In this document: positions 11,621 through 23,461 of the stretch, piece by piece
How positions within the stretch are numbered: position 1 is the stretch's first letter
Layout: each line of letters starts with the position of its first letter
Origin: Chlamydoabsidia padenii
Lineage: Eukaryota > Mucoromycota > Mucoromycetes > Mucorales > Cunninghamellaceae
DNA: 64,000 bases
Direction: 5' to 3'
Assembly (NCBI GenBank): GCA_025330725.1
Contig: JAIWND010000013.1
Coordinates: forward strand, 372,001 to 436,000
Notes under the pieces: generated by a model
Told to the model about the DNA's origin: nothing
What the model saw: the letters and a program-made list of their open reading frames with translations, nothing else
The model's database searches: none
Translations under genes and position numbers: made by a program

Positions 11621-12881
11621 ATTAGCGGGGAAGAATCCAATAAAGTGATCAAGTTTCTAAAAAAGAAAGATAAAGGAGAGAAAGAAGAAGTTTAATGCGC
11701 CAAAAAGCATTGATATACTTTTTTTTTCTGTCCCAGGCGGGATTATAATCATTTTACCTTGCCAAAAGAGGATATGACAAGGAGAACAGGTAAAACAAAC
11801 AAGGACCCAGACAGCAAGAGTTGCACGAGTCAAAAGCATTGACAGGATCATTTAACAAAGTTTCATCACACTAGTCGCACCAATCGAGTTGTTTCTTCAC
11901 TTGAGCCGTTCTGCGCGATGTGTACTACAAAAAAGGAAAAACAGATGAGGGAACAAGAAGAGCATACTTTGGAAAAGTTGAATTCTTACCGTTGTGTCCG
12001 AGAGATAAAGATCAAAAGCAAAAAACACCATAGTCTTTCCAGACTAAAAGAAAAGGCAAAGATAACCCCCTCCCAGCAATTGTATACCTATGATAAAAAT
12101 AAAAATAAGGTAAAAGGTAAAAGGTAAAAAAAAAAAGGGTTACCTTTTGTATGTATCATATCCATGTATTTTTTACCATATCTTTACTGACATACCCCAT
12201 TGTTCCATGGAAGAGGTAAATTCTTGAAGACAGTGAGGCATATGGTTTTGTTCCTGATTAGTGTTGTAACAATCCTTCACCCCAATTCACCAATTTACCA
12301 AGTGGAAGACGTCAGAGTATGTCGTTGAAGGTCGAATACGTTTGTTGATGGAGCACAGAATACCGTTACATTAAACCCCTTGACAATTGATCGATGTTCA
12401 CTTTAAAAGATCAAGAAGAAAGAAAAAAGTTCAAGATAAAAATGCCGCGGGGGTTATAATCGAGTGTACCTACCAAAAGCCTCAGCTCCTGCGTAGAAGT
12501 GGCGGGGGTTTAATATTTTATCTGGGTAAAAAAGAACCATTCCTCCTTTCTTTCTTCTTTTTAATTAATCGGTAACTAGGTCGACGAATCATCGCCAAGT
12601 CTGCTTTAATATGTAGTCTTTAAAAAGGAATGATAATTGGTAAGAATTATATATATATATAAAGATAAAAAAGACTATTAAACTAATTATAAACCAATGT
12701 GACGGGTGTGGGGATTGTACTGACCTCAAGTTGTAGGTAGGTGGCGCGCACGTCTGAAGCGAATAACGTCGTCCAAATATTGGTCTCGGTTGGTGATTGT
12801 GTTGAATACGGTTGCCTAATCTCCTGTAATGAGTTGATTATAACTTTCTACAAGATTCAAGTTATCTTCTTCTTCTCGGGG
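11621..12881. other. Intergenic, no gene seen
   Basis: Includes the ligase promoter, with a TTTTTGGCGC-type E2F-like site on the minus strand near 11698-11707 and a GGCGGGATTATAA variant at about 11737. The GGTAAAAGGTAAAA mini-repeat (about 12109-12127) and an AT-dinucleotide run (about 12648-12660) are the only other structures. No supported coding region. Confidence 0.45.
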
Positions 12882-13435
12882 TCATCGCTGCTCTTCTCTA
12901 ATTCTTTGACGGCGTCTTCGCATACTCTGTACTGCGTCTCTCATGTATAATTCATGATTGGGGCGTTGTTGCTCGGTATCACCACGATAAAGGAGATCAA
13001 GTATATTATCGGATTGACCAACACTGGGATCACCATCAACACTGGGATCACCATCAACAGAAGCACCACCACCAACAGAAGCAGTACCGCCACCAACAGG
13101 AACACCGAAATCAAAATCAAAATCATCACCGAAAAAAGCTGCACGACTAACAGGAACATCATCAGCAGAAGCACCTTCAGCAGAAGAAGCACTATCTTCA
13201 ACAGAAGCAGTAGCACCGAAACCAAAATCAAAATCATAACCACCTTCATCACCTTCAACGACATCATCATCTTCATCACTATCAATGGCAATGATTCCGG
13301 AAACAGGGGTAATAGGTTGGGCGGGACGATTTGCGGTTTGGTCAAGATGGGGGCGATTGTCGATTCGGCCGGGATGGTGTATGTTTGGTCTTGCTGACTT
13401 TTTAATATAATTTATAGTGAAGTATAGTATAGAAG
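12882..13435 (-). pseudogene. Acidic/low-complexity terminal exon downstream of MULE relic
   Basis: A minus-strand frame without its own start codon is open for about 180 codons to TGA at 12882-12884. It reads as an acidic, Gly/Asp/Phe-rich segment: PVSGIIAIDSDEDDDVVE, then YDFDFGFG, FGDDFDFDFGVP, SVDGDPSVDGDPSVG, ending in a basic helix (SMRRRRQRIREEQR). The hydrophobic-acidic IIAIDSDE stretch resembles a SUMO-interacting motif (inference). It lies directly downstream, in the same orientation, of the SWIM zinc finger of the MULE relic and has possible acceptor CAGs near 13400. It may therefore be the C-terminal exon of that element. The Leu/Val-rich translation in the neighbouring frame is a shadow. 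Confidence 0.4.
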
Positions 13436-13437
13436 GA

Positions 13438-15260
13438 TTAGTTTATGTAGTTAGTCTGGTTGTTAGTTATATATATTGCAATAAAACTCTTATTTACATC
13501 AATCAATGTTATAAATGGTGCTTGATGGGATTTTTTGATAAAGTATCTTCCGATTATCATTGTGCCAATGCTATGTCTTCTAACTAAATGTTTACACAGC
13601 AAAAAGCGGTTGACGAAAAAGGATGTGCAGCCACATACTCTGGCATCAACATCAGTGGCATAATTGTTTTGGCTTTCTAATGATATAAAGAGCAAGTTAG
13701 TATCTTTTACTTTCATAGTGTGATAACACATTGTCTTTTTTTTTTCTTTCCTACCTTGACGTTCTTCTAGCGAGCTCCAGGTACTCACAAACAATCGTTC
13801 CCATATAGAGGGGTCCCTGCGGAGAACTATTCTGTGATTATATGAGTCAACCAGTTGTTCACAATGCTTGGCCATGATTACATATGCCAAAAAGTTTTGT
13901 CCAGGTCGGTTGTAACAATATTCGTGGTTTCTTTCCAGGAATCATCAGTGAGCTTCTATCAACATGGTGGATTTCGCAGTAGGAATACCAGGAGCACTCC
14001 AACGAGCCCAGAAAACCCATTGACGCTCAGTATACCATAATCTCCACAAGTAAGCCCAAGCATCTGGCAACGTTTCACGCACACATTAGTCATATATTTC
14101 CCTGGCGCAAGCTTGGTGGATTTGGTCGGGAGTCAAAAAAACGGTACCTGAAACAATGCATGAATTTCTGTTTTAGGTAATGACGTGCATAAAATGATTT
14201 ATAACTTTATCTTACCTCGAGGAATTCGTTGATGATAGCAGTAGTGCTTTTCCATCATCTATATCAACTTGTTAGATTGAACCAAGACTTTCTTTCGCTT
14301 GCTTCAAAGCAATCCTCACAGCCTTTTTCAAGTGCCATAGGCAGAGGCGCAGGATATTTTTACCCCATGTCTGTTTGATGGTATTGATTTCCGCAAGATC
14401 CTTGTCGCAAAACATGTAGTAAGGTGACAGTCCACGATTACGGAGAGCCCGGAAATAGCAAACCAATGCCGCCACTTTTTCAGCTACTTCTGATCTGCTG
14501 TCCTTTTTGGAATAAAGAAAATAGGCTACAGGGCATCCACAGTCATGGATATTCGCTATCACACCAAATAATTCGCTCTCAAGATAATTGGTCCTGGAGG
14601 TAGAATTTACGAAATATTCAACAACCTGATCAGACCCAACACACAAATCAAAAAGCATTGTGGTGAATCCTAACCCCCGCCAGTGATCATTATCTTCCCA
14701 ACACAACTAATACAACCAAACAAAGACGAGACAAATATTGTTAAAACATGTTTTTAATTTAGTAACACACACTCAACCAATCTATAATAAATCTAATACT
14801 AGTTCGCCAAGTAATCGGAAGAGTAGTTACCATTGCTGCCATTGTTCAGAGTCATGATCTGCTTTAGTTTAATAATAATAATAATAATAAAAAAAAATAA
14901 AAAAAAAGCCAATAAACCCACTGTACAAACCATGCAATCTCCCAAATTATTTTTCCGTTTACCCAGGCCTTTTTTTCCCTCCCTCTTTTTTTTTTTTTTT
15001 TCTTTTACCTCCCGGTATTTTTGCACCAAGATTCTTGATAATTCTATCTGGTCATCAGCACGCCTGTAATGGTGAACAAGCGCCTGACTCTTCCAGTAAC
15101 ACACCCGGAAAACCCGCAGGTGCTAAGGCTTTTTTATCAATACTCTTTCATATCCCGAAATTCATGCAAACGACCACAATTCTTTTTGTCATCCCAAATC
15201 GATTTTTGTCTATATCGATGGATATAGTGAGCATGGGTGGCTATAGGTCAATACCGCAAT
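13438..15260 (-). pseudogene. MULE-type transposase / FAR1-like SWIM zinc-finger gene, degenerate
   Basis: Minus-strand blocks in order: a WDDKKNCGRLHEFR-like N-terminal piece (about 15180-15260); an exon with YWKSQALVHHYRRADDQIEL (about 15010-15104); the MULE catalytic domain (14272-14706) with SELFGVIANIHDCGCPVA, FCDKDLAEINTI and LCLWHLKKAVRIAL; a block around FWARWSAPGIPTAKSTMLIEAH (about 13960-14130); and a SWIM zinc finger CGC-x8-LCKH (about 13580-13630). Stops and frame changes interrupt the blocks, for example a TGA after CAREIYD and shifts near 13940 and 15140. Mutator-like transposases use a DDE core and SWIM fingers bind DNA. No terminal inverted repeats or target-site duplications were identified by eye. 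Probably a dead transposon or a decayed domesticated copy. Confidence 0.72.
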
Positions 15261-15280
15261 GTTGAAATTTATATAGATCC

Positions 15281-15852
15281 GATACTGGTGCCACGAGGGC
15301 GTGCATATAAACAATGATGACACCGATTGATACATTACAATACAGATCAATGCAGGCGGTAAAGATAGTATCAATACTTATAGACAGTAGAAACACATAT
15401 AGTACGCATATAAAGTAATAAGTAATGATTTTGGCGGCCTTTTCCAGTCGGTTCGACCAATAACCACTTGTTAATAAAAGGCACCCAGATAAAATAAAGG
15501 CATTTCTATATACAACAATACATATAGATGGATAGAAGACATATAGATAAAATCAAGACATGCAGCTGGAGTGAAGACAAGTTGATGCATCAAGGTTATT
15601 GTACACATTTATTAAAAAATTACCCCTTTTAAATCGGTTTATGGGAATGAGAAGTCCAGCAAAAAACCGTATAATGTAATTGGGTAGTTAGCTGTACGTC
15701 AGAAGTTCATTAGTCCTGTTAAGTTATAAGACAGTAAAGGGTAGTGAATAAGATAAGTGGTTTTATTTAATAAGATTATATAAATATTTATGTAGATGGT
15801 CTATGGGGGGATAAGGGATAATAACGAACACAATATGACAATATAATAAACG
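15281..15852. other. Intergenic, no gene seen
   Basis: AT-rich sequence without open frames of note; no repeat recognised. Confidence 0.45.
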
Positions 15853-16129
15853 CTACTGTAATAATATCAAAGAAGCCAGTTCACCACTTGCCATTTTTTC
15901 TTGCTTGATTAAATTGACTTCGTCAACAGCCGCCATAACAGGATTTGAGACTTCATTATATTGATGTAAAGATTTGCCTCCCAGAGCCACCCAGTCCTTT
16001 TTTGATAGTACATTGTAGTCGAGTATGCCAACTAAAAGCTTGACCTTCCAGCACAGCTTGTAGTTCTTTCACCATTTCCACAGAAGTGTAGCAAAGAATT
16101 CCGCCAGAGATTCTGATCTTCCCATCCAT
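15853..16129 (-). pseudogene. Decayed coding fragment, unknown family
   Basis: On the minus strand two adjoining frames show coding character separated by a one-base shift. The first is MDGKIRISGGILCYTSVEMV from an ATG at 16129. The second includes LLVGILDYNVLSKKDWVALG and VMAAVDEVNLIKQEKMASGE and closes with TAG at 15853-15855. The family is not recognised. The shift suggests loss of function. Confidence 0.35.
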
Positions 16130-16347
16130 TGCCGTGCTTCCGTTGCAAAAGTTCGAAATCTAGTCTGTCGTCGTCATTCCAAGTAGCTGTTGAAGATGAT
16201 CTTGTCATTCACGTCGTTCCTGGCCACATTACATCAAACAAGTATACAACAATCAACAAGAAGCCAAAGCCTATAACCAGAAGAAATGTGATTAATAATC
16301 TTGTGTTTTCTTGTGTTTTTTTTCTTCTTTAATTACTTCAAATACCA

Positions 16348-17667
16348 GAAGCAAAGAGAGAACACAAAACACCAGAGACAACAATCAAGGAAGAAAGCCC
16401 AGCCATAATACATAAAGACATACCTGCAATAAGAGCGTCTTTCATGTTTTTTTCTTTACTTACCATAAAGCACCCATATGCATTGTACACCATGATCCAT
16501 CCCCAAGAATCAAATGGAGCGCCGTAACTGGTGGCTAGTGCAACATGCCCGAGAATAGGTAGATCCACAATAATGCTTCAACATACCAAACATCCCGCTT
16601 TACCAGCACAACCCATTCGCCAGCAGATCCAGGTGTGGAACAGGATACGATGTCGCCTACATCCTGCCACGGCAAAAAGGCTAGGCCTAATCGCTATTCT
16701 ACACAAAGGTAGCCGCCTCGCAAAATCTGCCAACTTATCCATTTGATTGCTAACAGGAGACTTCACATATCAGGGACAAAGAGAGACCACAAAACACCAG
16801 AGACAACAATCAAGGAAAAAGCCCAACCATAATACATGAAGACAAACCTACAATAAGAACAAGAAGTGTCATTAGTAACATTGTCTTTTCTTGTTTTTTT
16901 TCCTTACTTACAATAAAGTACCCGTAAACATTGTACATCATGATCCATCCCCATGAACCAAATGGAGCGCCGTAACTGGTGGCGAATGCAACAAGCCCGA
17001 GAATAGGTAGATCCACACTAATGCTTCAACATACCAAACATCCCGCTTTACCAGCACAACCCATTCGCTAGCAGATCCAGGTGTGGAACAGGATACGATG
17101 TCGCCTACATCCTGCCACGGCAAAAAGGCTAGGCCTAATCACTATTCTACACAAAGGTAGCCGCCTCGCAAAATCTGCCAACTTATCCATTTGATTGCTA
17201 ACAGGAGACTTCACATATCAGGGACAAAGAGAGACCATATACCACAAGTGACAACAAACATGGAAGCCAAGTAACAATAAAGGAAGACAAACCTGCAATA
17301 AGAGCAAGAAGTGTGATTAGTAACATTGTCTTTTCTTGTTTTTTTTTTCTTTACTTACAATAAAGTACCCATAAACATTACACATCATGATCCATCCCCA
17401 AGAATCAAATAGAGCGCCGTAACCGGTGGCTAGTGCAACATGCCCGAGAATAGGTAGATCCACATTAATGCTTCAACATACCAAACATCCCGCTTTACCA
17501 GCACAACCCATTCGCTAGCAGATCCAGGTGTGGAACAGGATACGATGTCGCCTACATCCTGCCACGGCAAAAAGGCTAGGCCTAATCGCTATTCTACACA
17601 AAGGTAGCCGCCTCGCAAAATCTGCCAACTTATCCATTTGATTACTAACAGGAGACTTCACATATCA
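16348..17667 (-). repeat. Three tandem ~425-448 bp repeat units carrying an exon-intron-exon module
   Basis: Units start at about 16348, 16773 and 17221 (periods about 425, 448 and 447) and are very similar. Each, on the minus strand, encodes a hydrophobic exon (unit 1: DLPILGHVALATSYGAPF then SWGWIMVYNAYGCFM) followed by a GTAAGTAA donor, a 40-65 nt intron ending in TTATTG(C/T)AG, and a second hydrophobic stretch (VCLYVLWLGFLP). Unit 1 has a shorter intron. Downstream reading frames diverge between units (a one-base difference near CTTCCTTGA versus CTTTTTCCTTGA), and upstream text is also frame-shifted. I read this as a tandemly amplified fragment of a membrane-protein gene, probably non-functional. 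The family is not identified. Confidence 0.7.
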
Positions 17668-18949
17668 GAGGCAAAGAGGGAGCCTTAACCTAGTGTGAAT
17701 AATTAACAATTCAGTTAGAGTATAAAACAGTAACAACTTTGGCAGGGTATCATTCAAGATGCATTGACTTACCTTTATAACCAGAGTCACAATAAAAGAG
17801 AGGAAGCCATGAGATTACATCCACCAGAAAACAGGTTTTTCATATAGACAGCCATTAGGTGATTCATGGATTACTTTTGTATGAATTAATCCATCTTGTA
17901 ACCATGACCAGTAATAGGAATGAGTGCGGGGGACAACTTGTCTGTCAAGCACAAGTTCTTGAAGGGGGGGAAGGTTTGTTCAAAGGGGAGGTTTTTGTAT
18001 AGGGGAGTTTAAACAAAAAAAAAAAAAAAAAAAAAAAAGTGGAAAGAAAAGGAAAAAAAAGAATTTTAAAAATCGCGTTTTTATAGTTGGCAATGTGGCG
18101 GGATTTTAACAACTTGACGGAAAAACATTTTCTGCCCAAAGACATTCAACTTGGTCCTCTTCAACAGGGAACTTCCATTTGTTGTAACGATTGAATGATG
18201 AAGATAAACAAAAAGAGATGACGAAGCAATTGACTCTGTGATAGTAATGGGCTCTCTTGGAAATCACTCAAACTGGATCAACACGACAAAGGTAAAAGAA
18301 AGGCACGAAGAGAAAGTGGTAGTAATGTATACTGTCTCTTTCTTCTTGGACAATCACCTTACCCAAGACTCTAGTATTAATGCTTTTCAATTCTTGTTGA
18401 TGGAGAATCCATACCTACGAATTGATCCTGTACGAATCTCTTTTTTGTCTGATACAACAAACTGGTAAAAAGGACGACTTTCTCTGAATGAAATGCAATA
18501 GGCTTTGGTTTAAAAGAAGAATGATGCTATTGCAAACGCGGTGGACATCGAGGGTGGATTGGGTGGTCAAGTGCGACGATGGTACACCTCTTGATTGCAA
18601 CTGGGGATATATATGAATGTCAAATCAATCATTGGCCAGCAAGATCAAAATATGATGTCTTGTGGATAATAATGGTAGTAGATTGGTTTTATTGTAGATA
18701 TAGTGTTATATTTAATCTTAATGTCAATAAAGTCTTGTTTTATCATATATTGCTGGTGAATATAAATACGTTTGTCAATGAAGGTGTTTCTATCATAAAT
18801 GATTTATGTATCACGATGGATAACACCTATATACATGTTTTTTTTTTTTTTTTTTGCACGTGCAACTAAAATTAGCTGGACAGCTAAAATATCTACCCCC
18901 GCGCTACCCCCAATTGGTGTTGTTACTTCTGCTGCTGTTGCTGTTGCTG
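17668..18949. other. Intergenic, no gene seen
   Basis: Contains poly-A at about 18014-18038 and a motif variant GCGGGATTTTAA at 18098-18109. Short open frames around 18240-18600 lack domain character. Confidence 0.4.
18098..18109 (+). promoter_or_regulatory. Dispersed motif, one-mismatch copy (GCGGGATTTTAA)
   Basis: One mismatch to GCGGGATTTGAA; no gene start assigned nearby. Confidence 0.3.
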
Positions 18950-19720
18950 TAGTCTTGTTGGAGATGTTGATGTTGGCAATGGACTAAAAGCATGAAAAAA
19001 AAAAAAAAAAAAAAAAAAAAGATGAAGATGTTGAGGATGAGACACACCTAGTCCGACAAAGTCAGACAATGGGGAGGAAACACTTTTGTTGGGCGGATTC
19101 ACTTCGCATGCCGCGAGATCAAACTTGTTAATCCATGGTTTAACGGAAGCAATCCAATCATTCTTCAATGCCTTTGTTGACTTTTCTTCCTTGGATGTCG
19201 TCAATCATCCATTTGCCCTGTAAAGCCAAAAAAACACGTCGGGTTTTGAATTTTGCATGAATTTACCATTCCTGATGTGATAGCAGTTCCTGGGAGAAAA
19301 CACCATCAAGGGCATCATCAAGATAATGATGTGCAAACGTATTTTTGCAAGAACTTTCATTACTTTTCAAGGACAAGGTGTTTAATCGAGGGGCTCTGTC
19401 AAAAGGAAGAAAAGATTTGGTAACCTGATGAGTCTTACAATACCATCTATTTTTCATTTGATAAAATCATTTACAAGCGGAATAGGATACTGCCTGCGGT
19501 CAAATCAGTATCTTCTTCACTTGAGTTGGCTTCGTTCATTACGTCAATGCATTTTTTCGTTGTCTGTTTCCAGCATGTCGAAGAATCCTTCAAGTCCAAA
19601 GGTAGTGTACCGTAAATAAACATAATCATTTGAGCTATTATATCTGACTTGCACTCAATAGGAGCGACCATTTCAGCACGTTGGCGGACATTGAATGTTG
19701 TTCGCGATGCATGATAGTTG
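18950..19720 (-). pseudogene. Decayed gene fragments, possible nuclease-like fold
   Basis: Minus-strand pieces in three frames: a Met/Cys/Asp-rich block (MVAPIECKSDIIAQMIMFIY, about 19471-19671), a middle block (LDDALDGVFSQELLSHQEW, about 19263-19457) and a block with KFDLAACEVNPPNKS and SDFVGLG (about 19030-19204). Stops and frame changes separate them. The last block resembles a multi-copy Mucorales protein type in which an acidic-x-Lys pair follows a hydrophobic strand, reminiscent of PD-(D/E)XK folds. Here the position of the usual Lys is Asn. The assignment is from memory and weak. Confidence 0.35.
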
Positions 19721-19811
19721 AAAAAGTTGCTATCATGAAAATATATATTTTTACTTACAAGATCGTAGATCTTTCAATTTCCCTTGTTCCTTATTCAGAT
19801 GTACTGTGCAT

Positions 19812-19823
19812 TTCAAATCCCGC
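19812..19823 (-). promoter_or_regulatory. Dispersed motif GCGGGATTTGAA, exact copy
   Basis: Exact match 115 bp upstream of the ATG remnant of the AGC1 pseudogene, the same spacing as at the bZIP (116 bp) and methyltransferase (117 bp) genes. Confidence 0.6.
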
Positions 19824-19938
19824 TCGGTGTCTATCAATTTGACGATTATCTTTTCCCTTTTCTTTTATTTCTCCATCTTCCATTCTTCTGTTGCGTCATC
19901 TTTACCCATATTAATACTTATACTATTACTATATAATT

Positions 19939-21320
19939 ATGACTACATAATCGTTAAAAGGCTCTGTTGAACATCTTCGACAAGTGTTTAATCAATATGC
20001 TTCTGTGGAAAGAGACGGCATTCGATATATGAACAAGGCAGATTTCTTGGCGGTGATCGCTCCCGGTGAAGACTTTGACAAGATCAAACGTGAACAATAT
20101 GGTCTATTATACTAGATAGCTGCTGCCTCTGAACAAGATCTTATCACCCTTAATGATTTTGTCATCTCCCAGAACCTGTTGGCCAAACCTGATGCAGAAT
20201 ACAACACTCATAAGATCACCTTTGACCAATTCAAGCAAGTCCTATCAAGCAACCTTCCTGACGACACTATACCTTTTGACTTTGACTGCGACTGGCTAAA
20301 ACTGTAGATCGACATCAAGGATGGACAGACGAACTGACCTATAAAGAATTCTCACAACTATTAAAAGGACTCCAGGGCGAACGACAGGGATTCAAGTAGT
20401 ATGATCAACAACAAACGGGCGGACCAGCTTAAACAAACCATCTTGGCTATTGCACAACACAAACTATCTGACGTTGTGATCGATCATTTGCCCATCGTTT
20501 GTAATCTGTATGCGACCGGCATCACCATCAACTTCTCCAACATGGTCGTCTTTTACAATGTCATTCGGAACATCGCTAGGGTGGAACTCGTTATTCGTCA
20601 TGCTATCGCTGCCAGTCCCGAGAAAACTATGACCAAACAGGACTTTCTCAACCTGGCCGCCCAATCCAGTCGATCCTCGTTGGCAACCTATCACTTTACA
20701 GCAGCAACAACAATTGAATAACATGGTATCACGTACAACAAAGGGTGGATTCTTGTCGCAAATCATGGGGAATATCTATTCATTCACTTTGGGATCTATT
20801 GCTGGTGTGGTTGGTGCGACGGCTGTTTATCTGATCGATCTGGTCAAAACTAGGATGAAAAATCAGCATGGGCGAATTACTCTACAGGAATAGTTTGGAT
20901 TGCTTCAAAAAGGTGGTCAAGAGTGAAGGTATCATGGGATTATATCGTTGTTTAGGACCTCAATTGGTGGTAAGTTTATAAATAAAGGAATGTCATCTTT
21001 TTTATTACCATAGTCTTTAGGGTGTAGCACCAGAGAAAGCCATTAAATTGACTTTAAACGTCTCTGTCCGTAACAAATTGACCAATAAGAAGACGGATGA
21101 TATCACATTTGGAAGCAAAGAAGGGACAAACTTCATATACTGGAATCAAGGATGTGGCGATGAAAATTCATGCAGAAGGTTTCAAGGCATTCTTTAAAGG
21201 TGGTCCAGCTCGTTTCCTTCCCTCAATTCGGTGTGACTCTGACTGTTTACGAATTATAACATCAAATATTCCTTCTACCTGGTCATACCACTACATCTGC
21301 TGCAGAAATGCTCTCACATA
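19939..21320 (+). pseudogene. AGC1: Mitochondrial aspartate/glutamate carrier (AGC1/aralar) pseudogene
   Basis: The text of a calcium-regulated mitochondrial carrier is recognisable throughout: GSVEHLRQVFNQYASVERDG and NLLAKPDAEYNT (EF-hand part), FKQVLSSNLPDDTIPFDFDC, HKLSDVVIDHLPIVCNLY, FYNVIRNIARVELVIRHAIA, then carrier repeat 1 ([20 protein letters not shown], followed by KTRM) and the C-terminal block GIKDVAMKIHAEGFKAFFKG. It is dead: the fourth codon is TAA, a TAG follows EQYGLLY (about 20113), further stops lie near 20305 and 20891, and frame changes occur near 20300, 20390 and 21230. The middle carrier repeats are deleted between GVAPEKAIKLT and GIKDV. One intron-like sequence remains at about 20971-21019, so this is not a purely processed copy. 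A functional paralogue probably exists elsewhere. Confidence 0.88.
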
Positions 21321-21546
21321 GATCTTGCCTATAGATTTTGTGTTTATATTCCACCTCAATCCAAATAGATTAGACTTCCCCTTAACTTATTTTATTGTTA
21401 TTGTATTATTTTGGATTAGTATGTATTATTAGTGTTTATTGGATATGGTAGAATAAAGAAAATCATACTCTCTTTGTATTGTACAATACATACAGTGCAT
21501 TCATATTCAAATCTGGGATAATCGGGATTTGAAAATGTCGGATATC

Positions 21547-21594
<48 letters not shown>

Positions 21595-21649
21595 GCTTAA
21601 TCTCTTCCACATTTTTATATAAAATACATCTAACAAGCTTATTGACAGC
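21321..21649. promoter_or_regulatory. bZIP gene promoter region with T44 tract
   Basis: Contains a near-exact dispersed motif (TCGGGATTTGAA, 21522-21533) followed by 44 consecutive T (21550-21593), then the ATG at 21650. Poly(dA:dT) tracts are nucleosome-disfavouring, so this arrangement is promoter-like. Confidence 0.5.
21522..21533 (+). promoter_or_regulatory. Dispersed motif, one-mismatch copy (TCGGGATTTGAA)
   Basis: Lies 116 bp upstream of the bZIP start codon. Confidence 0.5.
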
Positions 21650-23077
21650 ATGGGTGAAACTACTGATCAAGCTTCAAAAGACAACAACCAATCAACTCCC
21701 TTTGACCTCACTCTGTTAAAAGAGAACCCTCAAGTCCAGCAACTACTTTTATTGGCATTATCTGCGGCGAAACAACAAAATGAACAGCCATCACCCGATA
21801 ACGATAAACGAAAATACGACCAATTAGACACCTTTTCGACTTCAGGTACTACTCAATCTACTAGGGTTATTGAATTCAACTAACCTCGATTTTTTCCCGG
21901 TTTGTTTTAGGTGAATTGGCCGCTCTGTCTGACCATGGCTCTCCGGAAAGTGACAGTAATTCTGGTATGGTAACATTGGCTGATTGACCTTACGAAATAG
22001 AAGCCAACATCTGTTTTATTTTTATATAGACAAAGTGCTTGGACGACCTGGAAGAAAACCTTTAACAGAAGACGATATCCAGAAGGTAAGGGCTGCTTAT
22101 ACATATATCGGGGTTTATTTTTATTGCTGAATAAGCTAACAGTTAAACTCACTCTACTTGTATTATAATAGTCTGCTACGGATCCTAAATCCAAACGTAA
22201 AGCTCAAAACCGTGCTGCACAAAGGGCGTTCCGTGAACGTCGGGTAAACTATGTCAAGGAACTGGAAGATAGGATCAAGGTACTGGAAGAAAATCAAGAA
22301 AAACACAAAACGGACGACAAGATACTAGAAGAAAATCAGGAACTGAAGAAGATCATACAACAATTACAAATGGAAAATGCAATATTGGGTGGAACAGCGT
22401 CCTCATTTGACATGCCTTTATCAAAACTGGGGGGTGTATTAACAGAACGACCACAGAAACTATTACGATCCGCCATCACTGACGATTCACCCGCCACTTT
22501 ATATTCTGTAACAACACCAAATAACAACATGGTAGGAGGAGGAATAGGAGGATCATCATCATCACCCGACTCTTCTTTTGCAGCTGGTTTGGATGAATTC
22601 TCATCACCATCCACTAAAAGCCGATCACTTACTCCAGCTGATAGTCATGATGATAATGTTTTATTCACATCTTCCATGCCAACCGATATCCTCAACTCAC
22701 TCGATACTTCACATCCATTCTCATTTAGTGACATTGATCAACAAGCCTTCTTTAATTCCCTGACAACTGATAATTCAACAACAAAATCATCAACAACTTC
22801 AACAACATCATTAACACCAGGCATTAAATCTACTGATGAATCTAATGATCTGATGGCATCACTCTTGGTTATGGATGACGATGACGACGAACCTTCTCTT
22901 GCTCAAGTATGGAATAAAGTTACTGAACATCCTCGATTTGATGAATTCGACATTGACGCCCTTTGCGACGAAATGAAAAATAAGGTGAGTTGCTCTCCTT
23001 ACAAATCTCACAACGAACTGGCAAATGAAACTATCAACAAACTCTACCCTCCTCATTCAACATCTTCATCGAAATAG
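21650..23077 (+). CDS. Yap1/Pap1-like bZIP transcription factor
   Basis: 403 aa from four exons (21650-21845, 21911-21964, 22030-22085, 22172-23077). The basic region KRKAQNRAAQRAFRERR has the NxxAQxxFR signature of the fungal AP-1 (Yap/Pap1) subgroup and is followed by a leucine zipper (VKELEDRIKVLEENQ). A C-terminal PAP1-type domain is visible as VWNKVTEHPRFDEFDIDALC then DEMKNKVSC. The Cys residues there correspond to the redox-sensing cysteine-rich domain and the overlapping nuclear export signal of Yap1/Pap1. The family activates oxidative-stress and drug-resistance genes. The two MFS transporters downstream are of the class such factors often regulate, but no link is shown here. The middle is Ser/Thr/Asp-rich and disordered. 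Confidence 0.9.
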
Positions 23078-23449
23078 CAACTGGTGCTGGAATAGATCCT
23101 TTAGTATAGTATATTTGTATAGTTTTTGTCTTCTTTAATTAAATAAACAAGTGGGTTATTCTAATATGTTGTATGTGACATTGTAGCTATTGATTGATCT
23201 CGCACAATTTTATTGTAATGATTTGCCATGTTTTGTACCCTCTCATTCCCTTAAAAAGTAACCAGTTAGGACTGCCGGTGTTTGAAATGCATGATTTACA
23301 GTGTGAAGTTTGATTATAAACTGCGAAACTGAACTTGACTCTACACAATATACAAGGTTTAATTGAATAGTACCTACATAAAATGATCAGCAATGACTAC
23401 AATGCATATCATAGAACCATCTCAAACTCAAGTTTACTCACGGCGCCAT

Positions 23450-23461
23450 TTCAAATCCCGT
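23450..23461 (-). promoter_or_regulatory. Dispersed motif, one-mismatch copy (TTCAAATCCCGT)
   Basis: Followed about 105 bp later by a TATA-like box (about 23565), but no intact gene follows. Confidence 0.4.

Noticed and set aside
12941..13345. Leu/Val/Met-rich open frame on minus (apparent multi-pass membrane protein)
   Set aside because: It is the shifted frame of an Asp/Gly/Phe/Ser-coding repeat (12882-13435); GAT/GGT-type codons read out of frame give Leu/Val/Met.
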